64,000 nucleotides of DNA. Source: Didymodactylos carnosus. Taxonomy: Eukaryota > Rotifera > Eurotatoria > Philodinida > Philodinidae. The stretch is taken from positions 1-64,000 of the forward strand of contig CAJNOQ010000188.1 in the NCBI GenBank assembly GCA_905250885.1, read 5' to 3'. A program made the translations under genes and the position numbers. Numbering within the stretch: position 1 is the first letter of the stretch; each line of letters begins with the position of its first letter. This document shows positions 25,601 to 39,736 of this stretch, one piece after another. The notes beneath the pieces were generated by a model that saw only the letters and a program-made list of their open reading frames with translations, was not told the DNA's origin and did no database searches.

Positions 25601-27487
25601 TAGAAAGGTTATTAAAAATATGCTGAACTTTTGGGACTCATTGCTTAATAGTTACAACATACATCGAAAAAATACCTTCAGATGTGTCATCTACAGCTCT
25701 TGCACTATGTTTTTATTTGCAACGCTTGTTATAAGACCGAAATTGTAGAAAAACATTCTCTGCTACGATACAGCACACGTCTCACAAAAAAGTATTCTCT
25801 TCTTCAAAAGTTATACATTTTTTTTATTATCAAAATTAAGGTATACTTTTGATACTGCGTGAGTAAAATCGTTCTACACAAAAAAACAGTCAAAGACTAA
25901 ACTTTATTTCAGTCTTATTTTGTGCAGAATGCAATTCTCTATCTTGTACGCATAAAAAGATTGAGATGGACTGTGAGTGTTGGCGCATAAGTTGCAAAAA
26001 AATGGGTTTTCAACACTGAGGTAGTTCACTTATTTTCTATTTTTCCCACTTTCTATATCTCTTCAATAGAAAATGAAGGCATATTTGAAATCAGCAGACA
26101 AAAACTAGGTCGAATCATATGTTACGCAAATGTTTTTAAGAAAAAGATTTTTTTTCGAAAAACCGTTTTAGGGATCCCAGCCAAAACGCTTCGCCGCCTA
26201 TGAATTATTGTTTGGTGATGTATTGCAAACTTTACTTTAGGTAGGCGAATCTGATTCAATAATTATATTTGATCGTTCCGTACCATGGCGAAATCATTTG
26301 AGTGATATTGAATATGAACAAAATCTTGGGACAACAATCAAATATGTACTATATCCTGATAAAAGTAAAACTTGGCGTATACAAGCTGTGGCGCTAAATG
26401 AAACTTCATTTGAAAGCAGGTAATTTTTTTCTATTTAACTGATACCTTTAGATAGTTGAAGAAAAGCAATTCCAGAATAGTTGTGATTAGGAGGCTTAAA
26501 GTTTTTTTGTGCCCGGAATTAAGACAGATTTGTGCCTGTTTAAGATTTTTCGTGCCTGGTCCGGGTACAAAAAAATCTTTTTACACTTTTATGCCCGGTG
26601 ACAGATATGTGCCCGAATTTGATTGATTTGCGCCCGGTTTTAATTAGATTAGGAATAATAATGAGAAAGGTTATTATCACCATCTATTTACTGATGTAGT
26701 GACAGAAAAAGACAGAACAGAGAGAATATGTATATAACATATTATATAACAGTCAAACACCGGACAACGCATTTCCTACTTTTCTTGGTCTTCCGATTAT
26801 CATGATTATGTTCATTAGACGTTGAAACAGCAATTTTTTCATCATTGTAATAGATCACACGAATTTGAAAGTCGCATTCAGGATATTTTCTAGCTTGAGT
26901 ACATTGATATGTTACTTTTTTTCCAAGAGCTATTGTTTGGGTTCGTCTTATTGAAACATTATGTTGTTTTATAAATGACTTCATATTATTCTCATCAGAA
27001 AATTTCTCATAAACATATAGACGTATGTCACAAGCGATATCTGTCAGGATAACTTATGGTCTACTATTAAATTTTCTCACATACAAACCGAGCACAAATC
27101 AATCAAATCCGGGCACATATCTGTCTGCGGGCAAAAAAATGTACAAAGATTTTTTTGTACCCAGACCAGGCACAAAAAGTCTTAAACGGACACAAAAAAA
27201 TCTTCGTCCTGATTATGATAGCAGCTTGTGTTTAAGATACTTGTGTGATCATCTAAACTATTCTGTGTTTATAATGTAAAAGTTAGTTTTAACTCTTTTC
27301 TTTTTAAAGATTACCCTTACCAGCTGAATGGTGTGGTTTAAGAGATGAAGTGTTGAGTGTAAAATGTGGTATTTCCGATTGTATATTTGTGCATGCAAAT
27401 GGTTTTATTGGTGGAAATAAAACATATGATGGTGCTTTAACTATGGCCAGGAAATCACTTGAATTAGGAGACGAGAAAAAACTTTAA
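22652..27487 (+). CDS. MYG1: MYG1-family exonuclease
   Basis: Six exons (22652-22842, 24235-24330, 24384-24617, 24677-24878, 26241-26419, 27310-27487) join in phase to 359 aa, close to human MYG1. Diagnostic DHH-type motifs are [34 protein letters not shown], and IDAIDNGI in the form EIDAIDNGI; the C-terminal part has [14 protein letters not shown]1 is a 3'-5' RNA exonuclease found in nucleolus and mitochondria. In-frame ATGs lie at 22652, 22676 and 22718; the upstream ones add a basic stretch ([14 protein letters not shown]) that would suit mitochondrial import, so dual start use is plausible. Introns 1, 4 and 5 are 1,392, 1,362 and 890 bases, swollen by inserted repeats, while introns 2 and 3 are under 60 bases. 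Confidence 0.96.
23448..23800. repeat. Foldback element in MYG1 intron 1
   Basis: About 50 bases at 23448-23497 (AAATAAATATTGTTTTACAA, then CGCTTTTTCGTTATAGAAAA) pair with 23752-23800 in reverse complement with few mismatches. The interior of about 250 bases has no frame of note. It is probably a MITE. Confidence 0.7.
24989..25122. repeat. Small GC-richer inverted-repeat element in MYG1 intron 4
   Basis: The ends read TTCCCGATCAGGGG and, in reverse complement, TTCCGATCAGGGG. The 134-base unit is more GC-rich than the surrounding intron and has no coding content. Its small size and inverted ends suggest a MITE; no target duplication was identified. Confidence 0.5.
25337..25435. repeat. 99-bp hairpin in MYG1 intron 4
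   Basis: About 40-base arms (CAGGGATCTCAAATTCGGTG onwards, and the complement ending in GAGACCCTG) flank a loop of about 15 bases. The pairing has only a few mismatches. It is a compact hairpin element of unknown family. Confidence 0.7.
26490..27209. mobile_element. MULE-like element remnant in MYG1 intron 5
   Basis: Imperfect terminal inverted repeats of about 140 bases (left with TTTTTTTGTGCCCGG, right with its complement, both containing GTGCCTGGT and CAGATATGTGCCCG) enclose 720 bases. A TGATTA repeat flanks both ends (26484-26489 and 27210-27215), possibly part of a longer duplication. Inside, on the minus strand at 26742-26984, an 80-aa frame has a C..C..HNH pattern ([17 protein letters not shown] then NEHNHD). 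This resembles the FLYWCH/WRKY-GCM1 zinc finger at the N-terminus of Mutator-like transposases. The catalytic part is absent. Confidence 0.65.
26742..26984 (-). pseudogene. Zinc-finger fragment of a Mutator-like transposase
   Basis: This 80-aa frame has [20 protein letters not shown] followed about 20 residues later by NEHNHD. Two Cys and two His have the spacing of FLYWCH/WRKY-GCM1 zinc fingers, which precede the catalytic domain in MULE transposases. The DDE domain is missing, so it is an N-terminal relic within the inverted-repeat element. It could instead be a domesticated zinc-finger fragment, but its position inside an intron between inverted repeats argues against that. Confidence 0.5.
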
Positions 27488-28398
27488 ATTGACGTTATAT
27501 TATTTTTTAAATGAACTTTTTTTGCACAAAATATGAAATATGGAACAGCTTAAAATAAAATACTAGTTAAGAAGATAATATACAACATCGAACAAATTCA
27601 TAAAAATAAAAATAAAAATATTTAGATTGATGTATAGGAAACCAAATTACGTAGACAACTAACATCAATTTATTGGTTTTTTAGATAACAACAACAACAA
27701 CAGTAACCTAGTCTTTATTTTTCATTAATATCATCAAGGCTATTTTAATGGTTATGTTAACCTACTCTATTCAAGACGATTGTGTTGTCTATATTCCAAG
27801 CAGATCAGATTATAAAAGTCTGTCAAGAAACATAAAATCAAAACACATCGTTTATGTAGACTGTCAAAACGATTTTAATATAACAGAAATCACATATTTG
27901 TAATTAGAACAATATCCAAAATATATTGTCTCGTACTAAAACGCTGTGGAAAACGAATGATTTACACACAATTTAATCAAACGTTTGACTAGATATTTCC
28001 TTATGAGGAAACACATTTGTATCACTAAAAATAAAATTAAAGATTGAAATAAAACGAACGACATGAAAATAAAAATAAAAAATAAATTAGATTTCACATA
28101 CTGTTTAAAATTTATATTACCATATTCTCATTTCTAATTCATAAATTTTTGTTTTTTTTATTAGTTACGAGAATACTATTTATTTGGAAAAAAAAACCCA
28201 TCCATATGAAATTAGAGAATATTCTAAGAAAATTGTATTAATTTTGATTCGTGACCGATGAACATCAGAGACGTACCGAATGTAATAAATGTTTACCACT
28301 TTATAAAAAGTGTTTTTAGATAATTGACTAGAATTAGAAAAGAGAAAAAAAAAAGATTGTTTTAATATAGAATCGACAATTATATTTCTTACATGTAT
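27488..28398. other. Intergenic between converging MYG1 and NTPDase genes
   Basis: These 911 bases hold the 3' untranslated regions of both genes. They contain several AATAAA-like strings on each strand (for instance around 27555-27620 and 28060-28085), as expected for back-to-back polyadenylation. Nothing else is seen. Confidence 0.55.
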
Positions 28399-30392
28399 TT
28401 AATGTTCATTCTGTTCCGTTGGTATAATATAACCATCATGACTGTTAGATCGTTGCTGTCTTCTTTTATTTTGTTGTTTAATTTTAATATATTTGACATA
28501 TTTTCGACACGTTAATATAAGAAATATAAATGATGCTAATGCAATCGTTAATATTAAACATAACCATAATACAAATTCATTTTTTTGTATTATTTTATTT
28601 CTATGTTCAGCTGGTATATAATTTGTTTGATTAATCATATAGCCTAGTGTCCAACCCACTTCACCCGTTGGAAAACGTTTTACAAAACTAAGACGTTTAA
28701 AATCTTCTTCTTTCCAACCGAGAGCACTTGTTAATAATAACCAAACATACCAACCATCAAAACACATTGTTCGTTTATGTTGTTCATTTTGTTGAGACAT
28801 ATCTTCTTGTTTATAATAGAGCTCGTACGGTGTTTCACATATATCATTAACACGTTGTTTAATATCAGATAAACGATAATTTTTTAAATTAAATTGATCA
28901 AATGTTTTATTTGAACGATTATGTAAACCATATGCTAAATTATTGAAAACATAGTAATAACCAGATAAACCAATAAATTTATTTTTTGCTGGTAATGTTG
29001 GTTGATATGTATGATCAAATGAACAATAATTAATATTATACGCACAACTAATATTTTTATTATCTTTTTTTGCATTCAATAAATTTAATATGGCTTTTTC
29101 ACACATTGATGAATTACCTCTACCATAAAATAAAAGTGTTGTTACATTCATAGAAATATTTTGTGTACTAAATTGCTTCTTTTCATTTATTGTACATGGT
29201 GAACGAAATATATAATTCCATGATAATGATTCATTTGCATGATTTGGTAAACAATAATCGTCTATAATTAAACGTGAATAATGTTGTTTAAATTGCCAAT
29301 TTTTTGTTTGTTCATTAATCAATCGAGCACGATAACGTTTATGTACTTCATTTTTTCCCCAACATAAATAACTATGAGCATAGGGTGAATAAACTTTATC
29401 AAACAATGTAATATTAGCGGTATATTTTAATGGTATCGGTTCACTTAGTAAATTATTATGAGTAAATGTTACTTGTGTTGAAGCGCCACCCAAATCAAGA
29501 ACTCCAACCATATCAGTATCAATATCATCGGATGAATGACGTAAGTATGATTTTTGACGTTCATGTTTATGTTTAAATTTTTCCAATAACAAATTAGTTG
29601 TTATCCAACCATCAATCGCTTCTTCAAGGCCTGTCAATATTCGTACCTAAAATATAAATATACAGTAATATAATTTTTATCAGTGTTTTTTATATAAAAA
29701 TCTTAAAAATATATCTTTAATTAAAAGATAATGCATACTTGTCGAGCAATTACAAATTGGAATGGATTATTATGAAATATTTCACGTATTTTTTCTAAAA
29801 CATTTTCTGCTTTTGTTCTATTTCTTAGACTTAATAATCTCATACCAGCTAAAAAGTAATTAATAAAATAATGATATTTAATTTTTCTCATTAAAATTAA
29901 AGATTTAATTTTCTCACCTGTTGCACCTAAAAATATTGGTGAATGTCCATGTCTATTAGATGGAATTTTTATTTTTGCACCTTCTAAACATACATGAAAA
30001 TATTCTTCTAGATATTCTAAATGATTTTCAAAATCTGATATAGCTCGAAATTTCATATCTGCTTTTTTCATTGATGATGTAGATGTCGTTGGTAATGTTT
30101 TTACAATTGTTGACAGAGAACAGTCAAAATATTCATTTACTGTTGATGTTGTACCCAAACCATTTGATTTATCTGCTGGCCAACTATAAACATACATTTT
30201 TGTATGCGATGAACCGGCATCAAATATAATCGCATAATTGATAAATGGAGACAATTTTGTACAATAAATATATGTTAAGTAAATAGCTATAATAACTGTT
30301 AATGTAAACAATGTTAGTGCAACACCTTGAACAAAATGAATCAATCGAGTTTTTGGTTTTAGCTGAAACGATTGTTTTTGATTTATATCCAT
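28399..30392 (-). CDS. Ecto-nucleoside triphosphate diphosphohydrolase, CD39 type
   Basis: Three exons (30392-29918, 29848-29739, 29646-28399) give 610 aa, about 100 longer than human CD39. The apyrase conserved regions appear in order: ACR1 (IFDAGSSHTKMYVYSW), ACR2 (LGATAGMRLLS, created by splicing across intron 1), ACR3 (GLEEAIDGWITTNLLL) and ACR4 (LDLGGASTQVTF). One membrane segment lies near the N-terminus and one near the C-terminus (FVLWLCLILTIALASFIFL), the two-pass layout of the cell-surface group (ENTPD1/2/3/8). Such enzymes hydrolyse extracellular ATP and ADP to AMP and so tune purinergic signalling. Several inserted Asn-rich loops offer N-glycosylation sites. The start at 30392 was chosen as the first ATG before the anchor; an untranslated exon may lie upstream of 30420. 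Confidence 0.92.
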
Positions 30393-33300
30393 TATTTTAT
30401 TTTTTGTTCTATAATTTACCGCATATAGCAAGAGAATCGACTAAAATAATATAAATATATACACAATATTAAAAAAATTAGAATAGACTATTAATCATAG
30501 TAAGAATAGATGCCATATTATCGTTATCTCTAGCTTGAAGTTTGTCATCACTGTGGCCTTTTCACTTTGGTTTTTTTTTTGGTTTTTTTTTTTTGGTTTT
30601 TTTTTTTTTGACAAATGGTAGAACAATTTAGCCGATGTCACTTTGAAAATAAACATATAATAAACACAATACTTTCGACTGATATGATAATATCAACTTT
30701 TGTTGACATATAGCAAAATAGAAATAATTTCTTTAACTCTTCTACTAGCGATGGTACAAAAAATGATTTCATAACTAACTTACCACAGTCGCACGAAGGG
30801 GGGTTTCTGAATTTTTTTATAGACTTATAGAGATTAATAGATTTGATCTTACGATTAACGATCATCATATGGGAAAAATTTAGATATATTGACATCGTAG
30901 GCGTTTGACGATAGGAGAGATACGATTTTCTATTGAAACTAGTTTATCTAAAACATTTGTATTTCGTGACAGCAAACATTAGTTGACACTATAACTGTCA
31001 CCATTCATTGTCTATATATAGTAGATATTAATTATTGTTGAACACGAATTTTAAAATGAATAGAAAGATTTGTGTAATATTTTTTAAAAAAAATGATCAT
31101 TCATAAAAAAAAGAAAAGAAAAAATGACTTGTCTTATGAAATGGAAATACTCTATTAAATCAAATGATTATTCAATAATAACAAGTACGTTTAAATCATC
31201 TTTTCATGTACAATTGAGTGAGTTAAGATCAATTTATATTTGATTTAATTGTAAAAATATAAGAATATTATATTTCAAAATCATTTCTCTTATTTTCTTC
31301 TTCTTGATCATCTCTAGAATGATCTGCAGAAGTCAACTAATGTGATTTCTTTTTCCTATATAAGAAAGAAAAGTTAATAATTACCAAGAATAAAACTATT
31401 ACTTAAACAAGTGTCACAATTGTACAAAATGACAAGTTTATCGTTAAAAATACACATTATCTACTGAGAAGAAAATATTAGATGATTCGAAGTAATTAAT
31501 AAGTATAATATGTGTTATAAAGTTGTCCATCTTTACATTTTTAATCGTAATACAAAAGAAATAAATTGATAACTACTACTACATCGTACGGATTTTATCA
31601 AATTAATTTTTCATTTATTTTTATCTGACACAATTTTTTCTACTCATTTTTTTTTACAGAATAAAAATTATTATTTTTTACGATAAAATTTAATTACAAT
31701 GTGTCCTTTGTGCAATCGTATTATGACAATTCACTGATGTTTATAGAAAAAATAAAAAATTTCAAATCATAGAAAAATATTCATATCTGAAACTATGTAT
31801 AATGAAAATATATTGACTTACCGATTGGATTGAATAAGGTACACAATGAGCTAAATTATATACGCATCGTATGTTTGAGATTGTAAGTTATACTATCCGT
31901 TGACATTGCTTTTAATTTATATTAAAGTTAGAATATGAATACAATAATCTAAAAGAACATAGTCGATGGTTTTAATAATATTTTCGTAAAATAAAATCAT
32001 TTTTTTTCTTCTCCTAATTTAATATCTTTGATAATCTAAATGATAATCGATATTAATAACTAACATTTCATTCTATACATCTTTTAAAAAATGAATGTCT
32101 AACAAGACCATAAAGAATCAATATTGAATATTTTATTTTACTTGATAAAATCGATTTTCATAGATTCTATGAAAATATCTTGAAAAATAAAATTTATCTT
32201 TCAAGAAGAAACAGTTGACTAGTCGTTTGTTAACAGAATCAGTATACTAGATCAATTACTATTCTAAATACCAAAAAAATATGGTTTCAATTACATTTTT
32301 TATCTTAAATTAAAATATTTTTTGGTCTGTTGAAAAATAATAGATAAGAATAATTTTTTTTATTACAAATTCATAGAATAAAAAATTATTATTCTATACC
32401 TTTTTTTATTCGAAATCAGTATCGAGTTATACCATGTATATAAATGATATGTACAATATCTTATCAAATAGACAGACAAAACGCACACACATATCTGATA
32501 AAAATGTATTTTTTTAAGGCATTAGTATCTAAATAGTTTTCTTTGACGTAAATAACTACATAAACAACAATAATGACAAAAATAACAATAATAACACAAA
32601 ATCTCAAAACAAAAAATATTATTATATAATATATTATTTTTCACTGTGATCGATTAAATCTTTTAATTGAATAATAATTATTTGTAATAATATCATCACT
32701 TTATACACAACAAACTATAAATTTTTTTTTCGACTCACGTGATCAATATAAAAGTTCATTTAATATGAATCTTAGACTCATTTATTTGGAGACTATACTG
32801 TATTAACTATATGAAATTGTCTAACAATCTTTAATAATAAAGTCCTTATCTAAGAATAACATTTGTTGTTGTTTTTTTATCTCAAAATTTAGATCTATTA
32901 GAGAATACTCATTTTTCATAGAAATTATAAATTCTACGAACTCTTTTTCTCTTGTACTTCGATATTTAAATTATAATCTATCTAACAGTTAAAAAAATAT
33001 ATTATCAGAAAAAAAATCAATTGAAATGACTCTCTCTATACAGACTTCATATAAAATTTGTTGTTTTATTCATACTTTCTCTTTACGAGTATATTATCAA
33101 TATTATATTTATTCTTTACTTTCTTTTTTAGACTAAATACATAATGAAACAGGATATGGTCCAGTAGTTGATAGTATATATAAAGACATCAGCAATTGTT
33201 TTTTTTTTTTTTTTCTTATTCTACTTTAATACATCGCATGCATAAAGACAGGTGTTAGGGTTTTTTATTGTAACAGAAAAGTATAAAAACACAATAATAA

Positions 33301-33505
33301 GATTACCGTACAAATAGGGTTTTTTTAAAGATAGTATTTGACTTTTTACATTACAAAAACTAAAAAAGAGAATGCTCATCATATGTATATTGTATGCACG
33401 TATGTATTATAAATTGTGTCCTCTTCTATATTTTTTCTTTTATCCTTCCTTCTTCTCTTATCATATATTGTACGATGATGTTTCTCATATATAAATAATC
33501 TGTAG

Positions 33506-33528
33506 AGAGAGAGAGAGAGAGAGAGAGT
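33506..33528. repeat. (GA)n microsatellite
   Basis: About eleven uninterrupted GA units lie in AT-rich non-coding sequence. It is a simple repeat with no sign of function. Confidence 0.9.
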
Positions 33529-36500
33529 ACGTGATACAATTATTCAATAGAAAGACTTCTTTTCCTTTTCTAAACCACTTAACAAATCGGAAAAAATTAT
33601 TGTTAACACGGAACTTATTATATAAAAGTCAGTGTTAGAAAAAAAAATTATTTTCAATGATAAAAAAAAGATTTGATCTAAACAATTTCAAGGTTATTTC
33701 AGTTATTTTTATGGAAATCATTTTGTACTTATAATTATATTAATTGTCATATTTTAGCTCAATAAAAAAATAGTATGTCAATCTTTGTCGATTAACAACT
33801 GATGTTTCAAATATAATTTAATTAAAGTAAGAAAAAAACAAAATTCTTAAACAATAACAAATATATATATATATATTATAAATTCTCAAGCACTTATTTA
33901 TACGATAGATATTTTACAATGTATATTTATAGATATGTAGATATGTATATGCCGTTAGTAGTAAATATTGACTAATAAATATTGATATATAAAGTATTTA
34001 TACTCTTTTCATCTGAAAGTATGATTGCTCGATACAGAGAGAGAGAATGAAATTTTTCGTTTTTTATGCAATGATTTTTACTACTAATCTAATTTTGTGA
34101 ACTAATCATTAAATTTTGATAATTATGTTTAAAAATATTTTTTATTCTGTTCTATAGTATGTAATTGTCAAGTCTTCTAACTGTAAGTCGACATCTATCT
34201 TTGTCTTGATATTAATCGCAGATAATTGTCATTTTTAAATATTATTTTTATTAAAAACATAACGTGTTGTTTTCAAAAGAAAATAATTTAGTGAACAAAA
34301 ATCTACATATCTAAGCATTTTTCTGAACTACACATACATCAAACATATGAAAGAACATGTTTTTTTAGGTCTACATAGTGCTTCAATAGTCAATTCTAAA
34401 TTGGTATCATCAAAAATATTCATTTTCCGGAGATAATATTAGCGTTAATCGGAAAGGAGAAAAATAGCAAATTAAGTGTAAACTTAAGGCTAACTTACAG
34501 ACATAAAGCTTTGAGTATAAAAATAAAACTTAAAATTATGATATGCACGATCTACGTATCATCGTACACTGTCTATATCATTTTTCCACTCAAAAAAAAA
34601 TTTTCCTACTAACAAAACTGACTATCTGAGGGGTACAACAGTTAAACATTTTGAGCGAAACTTTTCCACTAGAAAAAGCCAAAAATCATATGAATAGTAT
34701 AAAAAGATATATGCCCCAAGCATGAACAAAAAAAAAAGCGTGAAACGGACACTTGCATCGAGATAAAAGGTATATTTATCTAACCTGAATCTAGATGTAA
34801 TGAAATATATGAAAATTTTATCTACCGTCATCAAGATTGAATGAATTTAGCTTCAATTGCCTACAGGTAGATACTGTTAATTAATCAGACATTTTCAAGT
34901 ACCAGATAAATCGGTCAATAGAGCGGCTGCTTCATCTAGAAAACAGTTTCAATCACCATAAAATTAGATAAATGTACCTTTTAATCTAGTTGCTAGAGGG
35001 CATTGAAATTAGATTTTCTCGCTTACTTAGTTTTTTTATTTAGAATGTAGATGACAAATATGATATTTTAAAAGCGTCAATATAGTCATTGTTATGTTGT
35101 TTAATTGAAAAAAAACTCTTTTTTGTTTGTACGAAATATTTATTCTTTTAAAATTATCACTTGACTTTTAGTAGACAAAAATATGAGAGCAAAAGAGATC
35201 AACTTCCTCATTTTTTAAACGATAATTAAAGTTATTTAACATATGCTCACCTGTTTCTGTTCCTTTTACAAATATGTAAACACTAGCTTGAGCTAATCTT
35301 TTATTATAATGAAAAATATTGTTAAATAAAAACAAACCTTCATTATATAAACCAGAGAATTATAATTATTTTGTTAGTCCCATACTCATTGTTCAATTCT
35401 TTTTTTTTTCTTTTCTCTTTGGTAAAAATTCGTTATTAATTTTTTTTCACCCTTCTAAATGGAAGTGTTATATTTAACAATCATAAAAAAATCTCTAAAG
35501 ACATTAAGTTTTGTTTCTGTGTTTTTTTTATCAGAAGAAAATCCAAGAAGAATGCATTTATCATAAACACTTTTACATAGAACAAAAGATTAAACATGAT
35601 ATATTTCTCAATGCATAATTATATTACATCTCCGCTTTTTGTTGTACTATTTTTATATATTAATAAATTTTTACCGCATGATCTTTGTAGTGTAATACCC
35701 TTGATCGTATAAGAACAGAATAACCAGATGTCTTTTAGATTATCGTATGATATAATTCCAGGTTTGGACCAAATATAAAAAAACACCTTTTTCTAATATA
35801 AATGAATGTTTATCTTATCGAACAATGAATGATTAATATCATTTTATGTTTTGAATTCATAAAACCAATTTTTTGAAGAAAGAATATTATCTGATATTCT
35901 TTCAATACTTGAATGAACAACAAATGATGATTTCATAAATTAATCAGAATGATACTTAATTATAATTTTAATAATAAGAATTGAAATATTTCTTGTTTAT
36001 AATCGTGTAATGACCTAGACAATCTATGAAACCATGATAATAATGATTAGTATTCGTTTGTGTAAAGTAAAAATCAACAAGTCCAATAATTACTTTTTTA
36101 GTTCTACAAATATCTACCATTTGCCATGTACGAGACATATACAAGGAAAAGTTATTAGAGATTTTAGTTGTTCGTCAAATGTCATTCGATTATAGTCAAT
36201 CACTAATTGAATTATCAAGAAACCTTTAGTTTGGCCAAAATTGGCATTAAACCCCATTTCAAATATACTAATAACACTTATTTTATAATGTCAAAATTAA
36301 CATTGCTTTAAGTAAAAAACAAAGTAGTATTCGTTAACTGTAGACATGTAAAAATGTCAAAGCAAGACTTGTTTTCCCAAATTGAAAGTACCTAATTAAA
36401 GCATCTGATCTTGACATCCTATTCTATAAAAAAAAGTTTAGTCTTTTATAAAAATGTAATAGTGAAACATGAATCCTGATTAGAACGTATATCGAAAGAT

Positions 36501-39500
36501 TTGATAGATACAAAACTTATTATTTTAGCGTATATCTTATAGAAGAAACAAATCAAACAACTTGTTAAAAGAAGCAGAAAGAAACCGATCATCGTCGTCA
36601 TCAACAAAAATCGGTTTTGTTTCTCTTATATGTTGTTAATGAAAGAAATTATCTATGGATATTTTTCTTTTTAACCGTAAAAAACGAATCCACAGAGAAA
36701 ATTTTAGTTATTATCGTTTATTTATCTTGACATATATTAGGTCTGTTTACAGATTTGAGTCAAGTGTTTCATCACGTCTCATTCATTAAAATGTGTATAA
36801 ACACGAGTTCTGAATACTGAAATATTTACGCGCTCTATGCTTGCAAGTATAATTTCTTAATATACTCTCAAGATTACGAAATTGGAGATGATCAGAAAAA
36901 AAAGACTATATTTTTGTATACAACTTCTCTTGTTTACGTTTTCAACGATGATTTATGTGGAAATCAAAGTTTGATCTCATGAATTTCGTTACATATCCTA
37001 GAGTATTATAGACGAAATATTCAGACTAGTGATGCATACTTTTACAACACTCTCGCTAAACAACTGTCGTCAGCCTGCAGAGATTTGAAGAAAATACTTT
37101 TTAGAATATCAAACATAATCGATGTGAAACATTAATGATGAGATGAGTTGGAGATGACAACCAATTCCTGTATTTCTTCTGTCATTTGACATTTATAGAT
37201 ATATTCGTTTTATGAATGAGAAAGTCTCAGGACTGTTCTAAGCGAATGATGAAACATCGGAGGTTCGTCTAATCCTGGAAGAATGTTTGTTTTTTCCTAG
37301 ATAAACTGAAATCTTTTCTTTCGTCTATAAAGAAATATTTTTTAAAAGATATAATTCATGCAAACTGCTTTATATTCTACAAGTACTCCAGTTTTTATCC
37401 GTTCTTTCTGTTAAAAGTTAACACGACTTTTACTTAGCATATTTGTTATACACAGTCAATTAGATACTGTTCTGTCAAAAAAGATATTCTCGAAAATATT
37501 CAAACGACTTTCAGAAATAGCGACATGCTTATCTGTTCTATATAACATCATTTCCGAAAACTCTCAGAAAAGTTTTCCGAATGAGCTTTAGGATTCCTTT
37601 TGATTTCTTAGGAAATGGCTCTTTTTACACAGTGCATTCTGAACTTGAGCATAGCACAATTGAATCTAATTACAATTCAAATATACTTTATTGATTACCC
37701 ACAGCCATTAAAACGAATTTATTAGTAATGACTGGATTATTTTTGTATTTTATGTAATATATCGTAAAGGATGGGGACATACTCACGGCAAATTAATAAG
37801 TAAACAGTATTTGTGTCTAAAAGATCTCTTAAACTTCATGCTGTTTTGATACTTCATCTGAATACAAGTTAATAAATTGTTCTTATATTATCTGTAACTA
37901 TCCTAGTAAAGAGATCTATAAAAGTAAACAAAACAGAAACAACATCGGCCGTTTATCGTCATATCTGTGCCTGTCGTTTTCATAATATACTGTTTTTTAG
38001 CATGTCACATACAATGTCACAAATACAAGTCAAAACAATCAGCATGTACACTTACTTTCCTGTATAGTATCACGAAATAGAGAAAACTATTCGACTTACT
38101 TGAAAATGTGGAGCATCAGAATTTTTACGAGTTTTCTAAATTAACTAGTTGTCAACAAGATCTTATTAATTTCTTATATTCTTATCTCTGTTAACCCAAG
38201 TTTGATTATTAGTTTTTTTGTTATCATTTTCTATACAAGAAAAAAAACTTTTAGAGTTATTTTCTCATTGTAGAACAAGTATATATTTTGCATATTGTTC
38301 GATTAATTATCTCCAATCCTGGATACTCAAATGTTACACGATGAATTCCAAAAAACTGATTTTCCTCATAATAGTGAAAAAAAAGATACTGGTTACATTT
38401 CTCTGAGTCAAATAACAATCATAAGGTCAAAATTACAATATAGTTTATTATATAGAATTACTTTTTAGCTAAATCAATATACAAAAAAATATGCAGTGAT
38501 AAAATCGACTCTGAATAATTATCAGGCCAATTTGCAATTTGAATCAAACTCGTGTCCAATGGCAATAACTTTTGATTGAGACGGTTTAGATTTTGAGCTA
38601 GATTTCATGTAATTGTATCTTTTCTCATTTTGAAAGTTCAATATTCATCACTATCTAAATAATCTATACCACACATCACGTTTGTCATGGCTGTCTCTGT
38701 CATGATGCTGAATATAAGTTATTTAACGGCGATTTCGAAGCTGTATAATACCACATTATTCTAACTCAGTAGTCGTCAAGTTTACACAGTGTTTGCATTT
38801 GATGCTCATTGGTATCTCTCATCGTTATCTCATTAATTTTCAATCCCCATGTTTAATTGTCTAGGTAAAGTGTTATTGGTATTTTTATATTGCTGAATCC
38901 AATTCTTATTGTTGTATTTTTGCCTGTATAGTAACTAGAATATAGGTTATCGACCATGCTGAGACCTATGCGAATATTTTACACAGATTCTTTTCTCACT
39001 TTTAATCACACGAGGATGTAAAGCAAATAAAATAGAGTTTGTTTTGATTTTCTGAAGTGTTTCGAACTGATTTTAATGATTTAAGATTTTGTGCAAGTGT
39101 TGCATGGAAATAGTCTAAGATAAGTTACGCAGATCTCTAGTTGTCGCCAGTCAAAAGTTAGTCAAAGAACGGCCATGCGAATTGCTTCTTAGACAGATTA
39201 GCAAATGACAATTAAAATTATTTAACGATTTTGTTATCATATAATCATCACGTTCGTTGGTGCTATTTGTAATCATCTTATGTAATAAAAACTAAAGGTA
39301 TCACAGTAGGAATCAATCTCTTCTTCATATATGGTCCTGTCATGATTCCTGTATAATAACAGTATTAAACCGTGAAGGTACAGCAAGAGCGTGTGATAAG
39401 CATAATCTTTCAAATTTTCATCTATCATTTACTCAATTTTGAAGAACAATAGCAAATGATTAAAAATAAAAAATCAACCATTAGAAATAAATTCCAGTCT

Positions 39501-39736
39501 TTCGTGATACTGCATAATACTCTAATGTTCGGGATCTGCTTTTTATCGCTACTTCATGTAAAAACAATGGAAAATTGTAGAAATATGACATATACCGTTT
39601 TTCGCATAACAATACGGGCACCATTGGCCATTTTCAACTCCAAACAAGAAAGGTACATGACTATAATAGAGAGATATAATACTAATAAAAATCTAAATTC
39701 GATCAATTTCAATCAGCACAATGGACTAGGATCACC

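Noticed and set aside
33190-33215. Poly-T tract as a retroposon tail
   Set aside because: No SINE or LINE sequence precedes it on either strand; similar T-runs occur throughout the AT-rich region.
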